Positions 35,017 to 46,659 of a stretch of 64,000 nt of DNA are shown piece by piece; within the stretch, counting starts at the first letter, position 1; each line of letters opens with the position of its first letter. A program made the position numbers and the translations under genes. The stretch comes from Leptodontidium sp. MPI-SDFR-AT-0119. Its lineage: Eukaryota > Ascomycota > Leotiomycetes > Helotiales > Leptodontidiaceae. The stretch spans positions 2,232,001 through 2,296,000 of the forward strand of contig JAHLEZ010000005.1 in NCBI GenBank assembly GCA_020726505.1, in the 5' to 3' direction. The notes under the pieces are model-generated. The model saw nothing but the letters and a program-made list of their open reading frames with translations. It was not told the origin of the DNA and ran no database searches.

Positions 35017-36831
35017 ATGGGTCACTTTTCAGGATCTGATGGCAAGGAAGACTCTCAACATGTCGAGATAGCCTCCTCCTCTTCCAAAGTCATGCAATCC
35101 GATCGCCTCGAAGACTTGGACAGCATCGAGCAAACACAATCTGGAAAATATGCATGGCTCGTAGCCATCACTGCAGGCGTTGGAGGCTTGCTCTTCGGTA
35201 CGAACTCCACTCTGTCGAACCCATGGACATATTTGACTAACTCGGAACAGGCTATGATACTGGAATCATCTCAGCCGTTCTTGTCTACCTCAACGAAGAC
35301 CTCGGCAAGACCTTGAACTCGAGCGAAAAGGAGTTGATCACTTCAATCACTTCTGGTGGAGCTTTCATTGGCGCCATCGCCGCTGGTCTCACAGCTGATC
35401 GATTTGGACGCAAAGGTGCCATCTATATGGGCTGCTTTTTGTTCATCGTGGGTGCAGTTCTACAAGCTGCAGCATATTCTCTTGCACAAATGACCGTTGG
35501 CCGTCTTGTGGTTGGATTTGGTGTTGGTTCAGCAGCCATGATTGTTCCCGTAAGACCATTGAACACCCCACAAAAATTCGAATTGCGAATTGACAATTGT
35601 CTAGCTTTATATCGCTGAGATAGCACCAGCCAAATATCGAGGACGCATGATTGGACTCGACAACATGTCCATCACAGGTGGCCAACTCATCTCCTACGGC
35701 ATCGGAGCAGCACTTGCACACGTCCCTCACGGCTGGCGAGCAATGGTCGGACTCGGAGCTGTCCCTGCAATCATTCTCTGCTGCCTCCTTCCATTCTGCC
35801 CCGAGTCTCCCCGTCAACTCATCTACCACGATAGACACGATGAAGCCGCAAACGTCATCCGAAAGATCTTCCCTCAAGGAACCGAAGAGCAGGTCCAGCA
35901 GAAAGTTCAACACATCGCCGCACACGTCGCTGAAGCTAAAGCTTTAAAGGAAGGCAAGGGACAACTCTGGCTCATCAAGCAGCTCTACGTCGTTCCAGGA
36001 AATCTCAGAGCCCTCATCGCAGCTTGCGGTCTCATGGCTATTAGTCAATTGGGCGGTTTCAACTCTCTCATGTACTACTCCTCGACCCTCTTCGCTCTCG
36101 TCGGTTTCTCGAATCCAGTAGCTGTTGGAACGATCATCGCCGCTACGAATTTCTTCTTCACTTGGGTTAACTTGATGGTTGTTGATCGTTTCGGGAGACG
36201 ACGAATTCTGCTGAGCACGATGTGGGGAATGGTAAGCTGAACACTCCAAAACTTATTCCCTGTAATTTCTAACACGATTAATAGGCATTGTTCCTTGCAC
36301 TGGCAGCAGTCGCTTTCCACTGGATCCCAATCAATCACGATCTCACTCTCAAGACCCAAGAGATCGGATGGCCAGCATATGTTGTTCTCGCATGCATGAT
36401 CATCTACGTCGGATTCTACTCGTCTGGTATGGGTAACACAGCCTGGCTCTCATCCGAGTTCTTCCCCATGGAAGTTCGCTCCTACGGTACCATGATGTTG
36501 ACTTGCTCGTAAGTTTGCTCTCCCAATATCAAACCCTATAACACACTATTTGGTACTAATATTCGAAACCAGTTGCTGGGGCTCCAACATCATCGTCGCA
36601 TCCACCTTCCTCACTCAAATGGAGAACACCACACCATCAGGCGCATTCGGTTTCTACGCCGCCATCTGCTTCTTCGGTTGGATCGCAGTCTATTTCTGTT
36701 ATCCTGAGGTTAAGGGCATGACGCTAGAGGATATTAGGGAGATCTTCAAGCATGGATTTGGTGTCAAGTATGCGAGGCAGTTGCAGAAGGATATGAAGTT
36801 GAAGGCTAAAGCTGATGATGCTTCTGCATGA
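35017..36831 (+). CDS. MFS sugar transporter, myo-inositol type (Itr-like)
   Basis: Five exons, 35017-35197, 35251-35549, 35605-36231, 36285-36508 and 36573-36831, give 529 residues with twelve predicted membrane segments. Sugar-porter signatures: GLLFGYDTGIISAVLVY at TM1 (split by intron 1), DRFGRKGAIYMG after TM2, GRLVVGFGVGSAAMIVPLYIAEIAP with KYRG, then VDRFGRRR between TM8 and TM9. The YDTGIIS and PLYIAE variants, with a short acidic N-terminus and PEVKGMTLEDI at the end, favour the proton/myo-inositol branch over hexose carriers. Plasma membrane. A Gfo/Idh/MocA enzyme that could act on inositol lies 25 kb away at 62235, on the far side of the catabolic cluster. Confidence 0.88.
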
Positions 36832-37521
36832 ATGCAGGGGAAGTGGGACCGGGTTTTATGGATATGAGCTTGTTTTGGTATGAGTTATGAATGGCGATTG
36901 TATTTATCTCATGGGTATATACATAAACGAAAGGGAGATTTTTACTAGAATACTTCTGAGTACTTTGATCTTTCAGCTTTGGGTGGAAGTGAAATTTTTG
37001 TGAGTGCTCTTTTTTGCCTCTGAGGCTGGGTAAAAGTCGTCATTTTCTCTAATTGAAGTAGATGAATTATGAACATATTGCTTTATTTGCAACCTAGGCT
37101 ATACAGAATCTTGGTTTCTATGCCGTTCCGGTCCCTTGCTTCCCAGGACGTCGTGGTTTAGAAGAGAATGAAACTGGTCTCATCAACGAACGTCAATGCT
37201 TAATCAATGCAAGCTACAAAAATTCTTCCCAATTTCAGGAGATGGTATCAATATGAGGCCCAAGTATTATAACGTCTGTCCCTGCGTCGCGAGACGCACC
37301 CTATAACCAGACAAATAGTAGGTACTTCGAATTCAAGCGACTCTTAATCTGCGAAGTTCTTAAAATTTAGATATATTTTTTATTTCAGTTACATTATATA
37401 CCTCTCCCGAACACTCTTGACTTATTAATTCCGAAAATTTTAATCACGTCGTCGCCGTTTATTTAAATTATTAAGAGCCTCTTAATATATTATAATAGGC
37501 CTCCTTGAACTACAATATTAT
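36832..37521. other. AT-rich intergenic DNA
   Basis: From about 37330 the DNA becomes AT-rich with TA-heavy words and many stop codons in all frames, as expected for RIP-mutated or decayed repeat DNA. No gene recognised. Confidence 0.5.
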
Positions 37522-37804
37522 TGTGGGAGGGACGAAGCCCAATAACTACACAACAAGAGAGGTAGCATGTAGTGAGGTACGGGAGAGATTCTAGGTTAGG
37601 AAATCGCGAATCGATCAAATCCAAAGATATTACATATCTAAAGAGCATAAAAGGTTGAGGAAGGGGAGGAGAAAAAAGTGTATTAAATAGGATTCTATAA
37701 AAGTGCTGCGTTGTTAAGTAATTTTCAAGTATTAACCTCTTTTATGTAGAAAGAGTCTATGCGGTCAGGTAATAAAGAACCGACTGAGGGTCTTCCCCAC
37801 CACA
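37522..37804 (+). repeat. Dispersed TG...CA element, copy 1 (solo LTR or MITE-like)
   Basis: 283 bp beginning TGTGGGAGGGAC and ending CCCCACCACA. It aligns along its whole length with 59512-59789 in the same orientation: shared GGGACGAAGCCCAA, ACACAACAAG, GGTAGCATG, CTAGGTTAGGAAATC, GATCAAATC, AAAGATAT, then the shared 3' end. Most differences are transitions. No reverse transcriptase or other internal domain adjoins it. I could not fix a clean target-site duplication. Confidence 0.75.
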
Positions 37805-38186
37805 TTATTATTAAACTGTTTTCGCCTTTTAAACTTATAAAACGATTGGATATAGGCTTCCGAGTTTTATATAATGCTAAAGAGTTATTCTCAGTGTTGT
37901 GGCGGCTAGAGCGCGCTATGATACGTCATCCCCGCAGAGGTTGATACCTCCTCCCATCAAGCGATCAATGATCCTGGTCAGTGGTGGTGTGGTTGTAACC
38001 TCGCTGTAAATCGAAAGCGTTGGCCACGGGCCAAGCCACGCATCGGGTCTCGACCCGTTACACCTTCCTCCATGTTCTGAGCATCTTGTATAACGTTAGA
38101 TATCAAATTATCGTAATAATCCTAGATTCATAGCCTCTCCTAAGCCAGTCCCGCCCAATACATGTCGACTCACGAAATATCCCCAC

Positions 38187-38760
38187 TCAGACGTACTTTT
38201 CTTCGGCCACTTGTCTTAACACAAGGCCGAGAGAGTTGTCGGCCGATTCTGTATCGGTGGTGACTCCTTGACGAGTGGTTTCTGCGATTGGAAGCAAAAA
38301 GAAATCTTCTTGCTGCAAGAATTCATTTGCGTCATCAAGTTCGATACGTACCTTGGCCATGATGACATGGTGAGTAACAAAAATGTCTACTCCATATACT
38401 TCAGGTCCAATGTGGGAGATCTGATGATCTTTCCATTTCGTCACACTGGGATTGCTACTGCTGCTGGAAGTTTGAGCACAGCAGGTGACATTTGTCTTCT
38501 CCGAGGCCCACGGTAGTAACAAGCCATGTACAGTAAGGGTTCCTCTGAACGAACGCTCCGGCATCAGGGTTCGGAGCATGATTAATGGACAAGTTAAGCT
38601 CACAATTAAGATACACAGCGTGCATTTCACTTGCTTGTAAAAGCCAGTTCTCTCCAGAACCTTCGCCCGATTGCAAAATACAAAGACTATCAATCCAAAG
38701 ATGACGAATTCCACTAACCGAATAGATCAAAGTCCAAAGTAATGGATTACTTAATAACTA
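38187..38760 (-). pseudogene. HET-domain gene fragment
   Basis: One frame reads GIRHLWIDSLCILQ, ENWLLQASEMHAVYLNCELN and INHAPNPDAGAFVQR, the conserved central motifs of the heterokaryon-incompatibility (HET) domain. The frame then stops, and another frame continues with a helical segment and the C-terminal-looking GLVLRQVAEEKYV to 38187. The start of the domain, and most of a normal 500-700-residue HET protein, are missing. It lies in AT-rich DNA next to the repeat element and the left edge of the catabolic cluster. Read as a relic. Confidence 0.7.
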
Positions 38761-39345
38761 GGGTCTAAAGCCAAAGAAGAGACGAGAAGAAAAGAAGTGA
38801 AATATGTTTCGTTTAAATTCCCCTGAGCATGTCACGTGAAGCTTAGCCGAGCCTTCGTCAGCTGATCGCCAGCTCGGCGCGGGTCAGGGCCGTAACAAGT
38901 AGTAGGCTCCCGAGTATGCAGCCTTGACCTTCGGCATCGATGTTCGGGACGGGAAACCTTGGCAATCAATGGTTCTATTATAATTATCAAAAAAAAGAGT
39001 ATTTTTAATAAAATTACCAATAAATCTAAATGTCAGCCACAGACACGTTGCTTGCTACAAAGAACTCGCTTTCCCTTATAATCTCGTAGGCGGGACTTAG
39101 GTCCAGCCGTAGCGCGTATTATTAACGGAGACAGGTAAGTAAAAAGAGTTCAAACCTCAATTGAGAAGACCAAGAAAGTGTGAGGTACTTAAGGTAATTG
39201 AGATCAGTTAATTCAAGTATCACTAATTTTCAGATCAAAAGTCAGAACCTTTTATGACCCGCTTTATCATTTCTAATATTGACATTTCGTTTCCAACGTA
39301 AATATCTATTTTGATCGTTACTAAATGTCTAACAAACTTCCAACC
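38761..39345. other. Intergenic, AT-rich with a GC-rich island
   Basis: Contains a GC-rich block at about 38830-38960 inside AT-rich surroundings, possibly another decayed repeat. No gene recognised. 39250-39345 is the 3' flank of the next gene. Confidence 0.35.
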
Positions 39346-40956
39346 CTACAATTGCGATGATATTATTGCAACGCCATGGTCTGACCCTCTACTAGCACCA
39401 ACAAATCTCGCAGCTGCAACGCCTGCCCTCCGTCCAAATACCGCACCACTTGTCAAGCCACTGCCACCGGGATAATTTCCATAGAAGAGCCCTCCCACCA
39501 TCTCGCCCACGCAGAAGAGACCCTTGACTTCACTTCCTGATTGGGAAATGACGGCAGTGCTTGCTGGATTGATGGATAATCCTCCAAAGGTGAAGGTAAT
39601 TCCGCAACACACCTTAACCGCCATGAATGGGCCTTGGTTGACTGGTAGGGCCCAATTCGATTTCGGCAACGCCAGCTTCAGCGTCGAACTTTGGGTAGAG
39701 AGACCATCTTTTACTGCGGGATCCCATTTCATGCTGGCACGCCTTTCCTTTTCCGCGGCATGGACAGCCGAGTTGTATTCTTTGATAGTCGAGACAAAGC
39801 TTGCCGGATCTTCCAGCCCTCTCTGGGCACAATTGGCAGCAAGTTCCTCCAGCGTTGCACCCCAGATCTTCTCGACCACTGCATCGCGGTACTCCTCATC
39901 TCGTAGCCATGGGATGGTGCGTTGATCCCAGACCTGGAACGCCACGCCCTCGGGCTGGGCATGAATGGCGCGGCCAAAGCGGGCATACGTGAAGTTGCGC
40001 ATATCAACACCCTCATCGACAAAGCGGTCGCCGCGGTTGTTCAACATTAGACCGAGAGGATACCCGCTCTTGGTAAACTCGTTGGAGATGACCCGGTCGC
40101 CGCTATTTGCTGGTGCGTTGGCGTCCCAGCATGTGCTATGGCACCCGGACCAGTTTCCCGCTTGCTTTGCGTTGACATCGCGGATGGCGAACTCGAGGGC
40201 ATCGCCAGTGTTGTAAGGGGTACCACGTACGCGTGCAAGGTCCCAGCCCGGCCCAAGAAATTGCGAGCGCATGCGGGGGTTGGCTTCGAATCCGCCGGCG
40301 GCAAGAATGATGGCTTTGGTCTTAATAAGCTTGTCGACGCCGTCGACCTCGACGACAACACCCGATACCGCGCCGGTAGCAGGGTCAGTGATGATGCGCT
40401 TTGCTGCAGTAGAGTAATGGATTACAACACCATGGCGTAGAGCGGCGTTGTGGTGGTCCTGGATCAAGCCTTTACCACCCTCGTCGGTTTTCAGTGACAT
40501 GCCACCCCAGAACTTGAATCGACCGTTGACCTTGTACGCCTGTCTATTGAAGGAGAGCTGGAAGCGAATGCCCTGCTTCGCTAGCCACTTGACAGCTGCA
40601 TTGGATTCCTCGATCAGCACCTGGCTTAGTCTAGGATCCGTCCGACCAGAGGTCATGCGGTCCATATCTGCACGAAAGTTGGCGGGAGTGTACGGCTCGA
40701 GGTCAACGAGCTCGGCCATTTCGGCTGTGACATTGTTAACGATAGGCAGTAGATCAGTAGTGCCATTGTGTACTGTGCGAAAAGCGCCAGCTGTGAAGAA
40801 GGTGTTGCCGCCAGCCCATTCCTGAGGGCACTTGTCGATGAGCACAACATGTCGTGCACCAGCCTCAGCAGCTTGAGTTGCCGCGGTAAAACCAGCATTG
40901 CCACTGCCGATGACAAGGACATCGACGGGGCTTGTGTAAGATGGTAGAGGAGCCAT
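39346..40956 (-). CDS. FAD-dependent dehydrogenase, TcuA/fumarate-reductase-like
   Basis: Intronless, 536 residues from the Met at 40956. The dinucleotide fold is VDVLVIGSGNAGFTAATQAAEAGA, with DKCPQEWAGGNTFFTAGAFR, AIILAAGGFEANPRM, then a C-terminal GGLSINPASTAVI and GGLFYGNYPGGSGLTSGAVFGR that complete the FAD site. This is the FAD_binding_2 family; the GGNTxFTAGAFR form is characteristic of tricarballylate dehydrogenase (TcuA)-like proteins, which oxidise tricarballylate to cis-aconitate in bacteria. The true substrate here is unknown. The frame is open 78 codons further up to an ATG at 41190, and that extension resembles a mitochondrial presequence. It shares an upstream region holding a CGG-N11-CCG site with the aldolase gene. 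Confidence 0.85.
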   Translation of the reverse strand: MAPLPSYTSPVDVLVIGSGNAGFTAATQAAEAGARHVVLIDKCPQEWAGGNTFFTAGAFRTVHNGTTDLLPIVNNVTAEMAELVDLEPYTPANFRADMDRMTSGRTDPRLSQVLIEESNAAVKWLAKQGIRFQLSFNRQAYKVNGRFKFWGGMSLKTDEGGKGLIQDHHNAALRHGVVIHYSTAAKRIITDPATGAVSGVVVEVDGVDKLIKTKAIILAAGGFEANPRMRSQFLGPGWDLARVRGTPYNTGDALEFAIRDVNAKQAGNWSGCHSTCWDANAPANSGDRVISNEFTKSGYPLGLMLNNRGDRFVDEGVDMRNFTYARFGRAIHAQPEGVAFQVWDQRTIPWLRDEEYRDAVVEKIWGATLEELAANCAQRGLEDPASFVSTIKEYNSAVHAAEKERRASMKWDPAVKDGLSTQSSTLKLALPKSNWALPVNQGPFMAVKVCCGITFTFGGLSINPASTAVISQSGSEVKGLFCVGEMVGGLFYGNYPGGSGLTSGAVFGRRAGVAAARFVGASRGSDHGVAIISSQL

Positions 40957-41500
40957 AATGTAGGGTAGGATGATGGCGTAAGGATAGGTGAGAGATGGGG
41001 AGCGGGACCAGAAGAGTGCGAATGACGCGTGTGAGTGTGGGTGTGCACTATGAGTGAGAGTTGAATTATAACGAGGAGATGAACAGTATCTGGGTGAAAG
41101 AATATTGAAGGAACTTTCTCTGCAATATGTATACCTACGAAGGACAAGGGAGGCGAAGGTCCTGCATCGTGCCAACAAGCTCAAGCTCATGGATATCTAC
41201 CGTACCCCCCGTCGGTCTCGCATTTCGTGTCCTATTGGCTCACCCCGCCGATGGGAATGCAATGGAAAAGGGCGGGGAGCATGGAAAAAGACTACAAAGT
41301 CTAAAAATCAGATCACCACACGTAAGCAGTGCGGAAAGATCTCCAGTCACTCGTTGCTCACCCCAGGAGCGATGGCAGATGGAAGGCGATGAAGGAAAGG
41401 TAGAGACGGGGACTTTGGTGCCGATAGCCCCGAAACTGGAATGAAAAACACAGGGTCGGCTAATTACAGTACTCAAGTACGCGAGTCAGACAATACCCAT

Positions 41501-41517
41501 CGGAGACTTTGAGTCCG
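41501..41517. promoter_or_regulatory. CGG-N11-CCG site, TcuA-like / aldolase promoter
   Basis: CGGAGACTTTGAGTCCG, between the divergent FAD dehydrogenase and aldolase genes. Inverted CGG triplets with fixed spacing are the usual Zn2Cys6 dimer target. The first nine bases and last four are identical to the site ahead of the LigI-like gene at 57376. Confidence 0.55.
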
Positions 41518-41869
41518 ACGACCCCGCTACCCCAGCTGTGGGGGACAGAACAGGACAGGACAGAGAACAGGGATGGAATGGAATGGCAGCAGGTGCAATA
41601 GGTACGTTTCTACTTTACGCCACCGACTTCGTGTCGAGATCCCGCCTCAGAGAAATATGTTTTTGTATATATGTATATGACCGGAACGGCCTCTCGTGGC
41701 ATAACAAACATAACATAACATAACACAGCTCAACTCCAAATTCAATATCCACCTGCTCCAACTATCCCACCACACGTTTCGACTGACCACAAAAAATTCT
41801 GATCTGATCCATCGTTCGATACCACCCTACATACCATAAACTCCAGCTTGCTCGAAGTACATCTCCACC

Positions 41870-43048
41870 ATGTCAACCACCTCAACCATCACCGCCGTCT
41901 CAACTGACGCTCATGGCGTGATAAGCGAGAAAGCCATCACAGCCTTGCAAGCTGAGTCGCCAAGTGCGCAGAATATAGTTGGCCCAAACGGTAGCAGCTT
42001 TTTCGAGGAGGGTATGTTCACATCTCCTTATAATATCCTCGGTGTCTTGACAGTTTTGTAGTCTTCAGATGCATCTGAGGACTGTCTTTGCAAGACCTCG
42101 CCCATGTATCTTTATTTGAAAAAGAAGAAGAGAAACAAGTATTGATTCCCTTGAAGTTCACTTCCTAGGTGACAAGGCCGGCAAGGTCACCATCCGCTCG
42201 CCCCCACGATTCGATAACATCGAGGACCAACGCACATACCAAAAGCAGCACCTTGCAGTGGCGTTCCGTGTTTTCGCCCGCCAAGGATTCGATGAAGGTG
42301 TTGCAGGGCACATCTGTAAGTCAAGTCGACTGACTATTCTCTCGTCTCCCCCCTCTCCCCCAATATTCTAGGCAAGCAAGCAAGCAGCTAACAAGACCAT
42401 GCCCTAGCGCTCCGTGATCCCCTCAACCCAGAACACTTCTGGATCAACCCACTCAGCACGCACTTTTCACAGATCCGCGTAAGCGATCTCGTCCTCGTCA
42501 ACGAGCACGGCGAAGTCCAACCCGAGGGCGCTCAAGCAGCCATCAACGGCCCAGCCTTCGCCATCCACAGCGAGATCCATAAGGCGCGGCCCGACCTGAA
42601 CGCCGCATGCCACGCGCACTCAGTCTACGGCAAGGCGTTCTCGTGTTTCGGCCGGCCCATCGAGATGATCTACCAGGACGCCCTACGGTTCTACAACGAC
42701 CTGGCAGTGTATCCACGGTACGGCGGCACCGTCATTTCCACCGAGGAGGGAGCACGCATCGCGCGCTCGCTGGGCAACTGCCGCAGTATCATTCTGCAGA
42801 ACCATGGGATGATCACGTGTGGAGCGACTGTGGATGAGGCGGCCTTCTTGTTCATTGCGCTGGACCGTTGCTGTCATGCGCAGATGCTGGCAAATGCTGC
42901 AAGTGGGCCTGGCTGGGAGCGAATCGTCATCGGCAAGGAAGAGGCTGAGATGACGCATAAGAAGAGTGGCAATTCGAGTAAGATGTGGCTCGCGTTTCAG
43001 CCCTACTATGATCAGGTGGTGAAGAACGAACCGGATGTTTTGACATGA
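41870..43048 (+). CDS. Class II aldolase/adducin-domain protein
   Basis: Exons 41870-42011, 42169-42315 and 42408-43048 encode 309 residues. The aldolase/adducin fold starts at the helix LAVAFRVFARQGFDEGVAGHI, followed by DPLNPEHFWINPLSTHFSQI. Metal ligands are in the H-x-H pair of AACHAHSVYGKAFS and the third His in ILQNHGMITCG. Bacterial relatives are L-fuculose-phosphate aldolase and sugar-acid or oxaloacid aldolases/decarboxylases. Fungal relatives of this length are uncharacterised or take part in specialised metabolism. In this cluster a retro-aldol or decarboxylation step on a carboxylated intermediate is plausible (inference). Confidence 0.9.
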
Positions 43049-44056
43049 AAAGAACAATTTTGAGTTTAAGGAAACATTTGCTTTTCATTTTGCGGCGAGG
43101 CCAAAAAGGCAGGCTTTTGTATTTACTAAACATAGTGTATGTCACGAGGTCATCATGAAACTATCCTTGGCTTTAAAATCTTTTACTCTTTTAATATGAA
43201 ACGGTAATAGAAATACCAATCAAGAATATATGAATTACCCTATCAAACTCCTTTTGCTTGTTTCAACATAATAAAATAGCTTTCATGATACTATCAGAGT
43301 ATCAGTTTGCGATATCCCTCCGCGTAGAATTGCCTTTTCCACTAAAGCCACACTATAAATTAACAGTCAATTTTATTTATCCAACCTGTAAGAACGAGAG
43401 AGTAACCTGAATATTCTCTTGGAATTTTTGATCAAGATAAAGTTGAACAATAATACTTGGATGTTGCGAGTTACGGTTATGAGATGAGAACGTTGAGTAG
43501 CGCAGCAAGCTCATTTTCTTTGAAGCGCTCGTTACCACCCCTTCACGTCTCTCCTTAGCACTTTCTAAAACACGAGAGTCTAGCGCTAAACAACAGAGGA
43601 GCAAGTTTTCTAAAGAGCAGCCCTTTAGAGCTGGATTCTCGGGAGTAAGGAAGCGCAACTTCATCATACTGGCGAATTCTCGGTTAAGCGAGTCGACAGA
43701 ATCAAGCTTCCGCTTTACAATATACATGGCGCAAAGGCAGGTAAATGAATATCAAGGAGCATTTGAAACCTCAGTCCAATCACGGCCAGGCAGAGTTTAG
43801 ATTAAAGGGAATAACAACAACAAAAAAATGAAAAGGAAGAAGGGAAGAAGGAAAGAAGGAAGGAAAGCTTTTGGGCAGCCATATTCACCACAGCCAAGAA
43901 ATATTTTTGCAACAATATATTTTTGGGTACTATCGTACAGCGGCAGTAAATATATAAGCCTGATTTCTGATATCTCTTCCTATTCAAGATACGTTCAGAC
44001 GAATTCGCCGTTTCCTGGAAGCTTGGATGCAAAGCAAGGCAGCAGTCCAAGCGATA
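43049..44056. other. AT-rich intergenic DNA with fragmentary frames
   Basis: AT-rich, with a minus-strand frame at 43377-43727 that lacks an ATG-led recognisable domain, and a purine-rich run (43826-43870, GAAGG repeats). It separates the aldolase gene from the 3' end of the activator gene. Confidence 0.4.
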
Positions 44057-46420
44057 TCAATTCGTAACTTCATTTCCCCTATGTTTGCCATTGTTTTCCG
44101 TGTCCAGCAGGAAACCGTTAAAGTTCGGCATGTATAAAGTCATTAAGCCGTTAAAGTCGTCGTATCCGTAAGGTAGATACTCGTTGCACACCTGTTCTGT
44201 CATGCTCTCGGTGGTGTTGGTTGGCATGGGTGGAAAGATCTGGCATAGCGCTTCCAGTTGCTGCGAGTTGGGTGTTTGCACGTCCCATGTGTTATCTATG
44301 GAGTCTGTTAGCCTGGAAGGGAAGATATTTGCATTTTGCTATGGTACCAAGAATATTTGAAATGCCATTGGCCGCCATAAGCTTTCTAATATTACTCGCA
44401 GGACTCAAAACGCCTGAATTCGGCACTGTGAGTTCATCCAAGCACCGTAAACTTGCCAACAGCGCACTCAGATTCTCCTCGACCCGCTGTCCTTCGGATG
44501 CAACCGTGTTCCGTGTATGGATCGTGCACGCAACATACACGGCGTAGCTCAGGAGATATGGCGCCTGCCGTAGCGTGTACGAAGCTTGGTACGTCGAAGC
44601 AATCGTGGTAATGTTCCGCGCGGCCGTGGTGCAGCGTTTCCACGACGCGGCTGGAATCGAAGACTGCCGAAGATGGCCGAAGACAAAGGGCCTGTGTAGC
44701 AGGATTACAAGCGAGTTGTACGTCGTGAGCAGTAACATAACGTTGGGAGCGGCAGTCGTGACGCGTGTATGGGACGGAGACGACGGTGAGTCTTTAGCCC
44801 AAGGTTCAAAGAGGAGATGTGGGGGTAGCGCAGCATACCAAGCTGCGAGGGAGTCGTCGGCAGCTTGTAAGTATTCGTGCGTGTTGTCAAAAGTCGCTCC
44901 AATAACATAGAAGCGGTTTATGATCTTGGCCATGATCTTGGATAACAGACAGAGCTGTTGGAAGGTGGATACCGAGTAAACCGGCGTTGGGAGAGGTGGT
45001 GTTGCAGACACATTCTGGCTAGGGGTTTTCGGATCTACGTAAGGCATCCATAATTCATTCTCTTCCATCGTATCCATGAAATCACGTGAGACACGAGCGT
45101 CACATTCTTGGAAGGTGACGGGTCGCCCAAGATACAGGCTCTGGAGCTTGTCGCAGATGAAAGCACCCCAGAAGACCCGTCGGCGAATCTCGACGTCTTC
45201 AGCATTTCCGCCCACGGCTTTGAAGTCGAGGTGCAGACCGAGATCGTAGACCATTCTGAGAGCGTAGCCAGTGTACAGCCAGCCTCTGGAGGCCTTACCC
45301 TGGGCATTGAACGTGGATCCGAGGAGGAGAAGCCCGATCATAGTTGGAATACTCGAGGTGGTCAAGAGAGACTCGCTCAAAAGCAGCGCCTCGCACCGCG
45401 CAAAGAAACGCGCGCCCGTAGTCTCGGGCTCAGTAGGATTATCTCGCACCTCGAGGCGATCGGAGAATTTGCTCACACAGGCGAAGATGGCGTTTAGAAG
45501 GAACGGTGAGCAGTTAGGGCCACCTGTGACCAGATCTCGCATAATAGCTGGCCGGTAGGTCAAAAGGAAAGTATGGTGCTGCCGGTTCCAATGCAGCTCG
45601 AGAAGATGCAAAGCTAGTTCGGCAGGCTCCCCGCCGATGGTTTGCAACCGCAACAGGTTGTACTCTTTTTGACGTTGCATCAGCGCATTAACGATGAGCT
45701 GATGGCGGAGAGGGTGGTCACTGGGTTGGCTGCTCCGGTTGTGCACCGGACTGTCAGGGCTCAAGCCATGCAGCGCAGAGGTTGGGCCGTATACCTCGAC
45801 CTGTCCACGTTCGTCGACCGAGAGATAGTTGGAGGGCTGGAAAGAATCATCGTCGTCGGAATGGGTGGCGGCATCTCGCGGATCGACGCTCTCACCCTCC
45901 TGGACAGCCTGGGCCGAGAGGCTGTGGTCAGAGTTAGGGATCGGCGATTGCTGGGTATTTGTTTGAGGAGTAAACGTAGTGGCGGCGGTGGTGTTGGTGG
46001 TTGCAGTGTTCGCGAAAACACAGCTAGACAAATCTACTTTCCCGTCGGTGACGACGAGGGCTTCCAACCGCTCCTCTCGTTCTTCCGGGGATGCAAGCTT
46101 GAGCTGAACCAGGCACCGTTCCAGTGTGGCCTTCTCCTCCGCAAGGGCATTTACCAGCACGGCCGAGGGCCTAAATGGAAAGCGTTTAGCAAAAGAACTC
46201 GATCAGATCAGGGGGAGTGGAAGTCAAGCAAGCCAAGCCACGTAAAGCAAAGTCAAGTAAGCAAATAAATCCCTTGCCTTTTCTTCGGCGGCTCAAGGGC
46301 GTAGACACAGTGACGATTGTATGCCATACATGAGCCACATTGAGGTTTTTGGATATCGCACTTGGTCTTGCGGTGCCGGCAAGTGCGACATGCACGAGCG
46401 AGGATTCGTGGTTCTGCCAT
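44057..46420 (-). CDS. Zn2Cys6 transcription factor of the catabolic cluster
   Basis: Exons 46420-46278, 46170-44348 and 44295-44057 close in phase to 734 residues. The zinc cluster is complete in exon 1: Cys11, 14, 21, 28, 31 and 38 (C-x2-C-x6-C-x6-C-x2-C-x6-C, with CRTCRHRKTKC and CGSC). A short coiled linker follows (LVNALAEEKATLERCLVQLKL), then a fungal-specific TF domain with GWLYTGYALRMVYDLGLHLD and RRRVFWGAFICDKLQSLYLGRP. The final exon is Gln/Asn/acidic, like an activation tail. Intron 1 has a non-canonical GC donor (GCAAGG). It is the only intact zinc-cluster gene inside the cluster and is divergent from the quinone oxidoreductase, so it is the likely regulator binding CGG-N11-CCG. 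Confidence 0.88.
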
Positions 46421-46642
46421 TGATTGCTGTACTGGATGGACATGGACAGTACCGTACCGAGCGGAGCGGAGCAGAGCGGAGAGGTGTGGCCGGTGCTAGT
46501 CGGTATGGATGGACCCTACCTATCGTTCCATCAGAGAGAGAAATGAAGGGGTTTTCAATATAGATGTCATGGTGAGATGGGAATGGTATATTCCCCGCCC
46601 CGCCATGCTCGTCTGAAAGAAAGCTGCATGCTCACGATTGGA

Positions 46643-46659
46643 CGGACTGGAACACTCCG
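46643..46659. promoter_or_regulatory. CGG-N11-CCG site, regulator / quinone oxidoreductase promoter
   Basis: CGGACTGGAACACTCCG in the 625-bp region between the divergent Zn2Cys6 gene and the quinone oxidoreductase gene. The site also implies possible autoregulation. Confidence 0.55.

Noticed and set aside
37522..37804. 5' LTR of an intact retrotransposon
   Set aside because: No primer-binding site, gag or pol remnant follows either copy within several kb, and the two copies enclose ordinary single-copy genes, so the 37.5-59.8 kb interval is not one retroelement.
45642..46268. 208-codon plus-strand frame
   Set aside because: Antisense to the Zn2Cys6 regulator, whose motifs and splice phases are clear.
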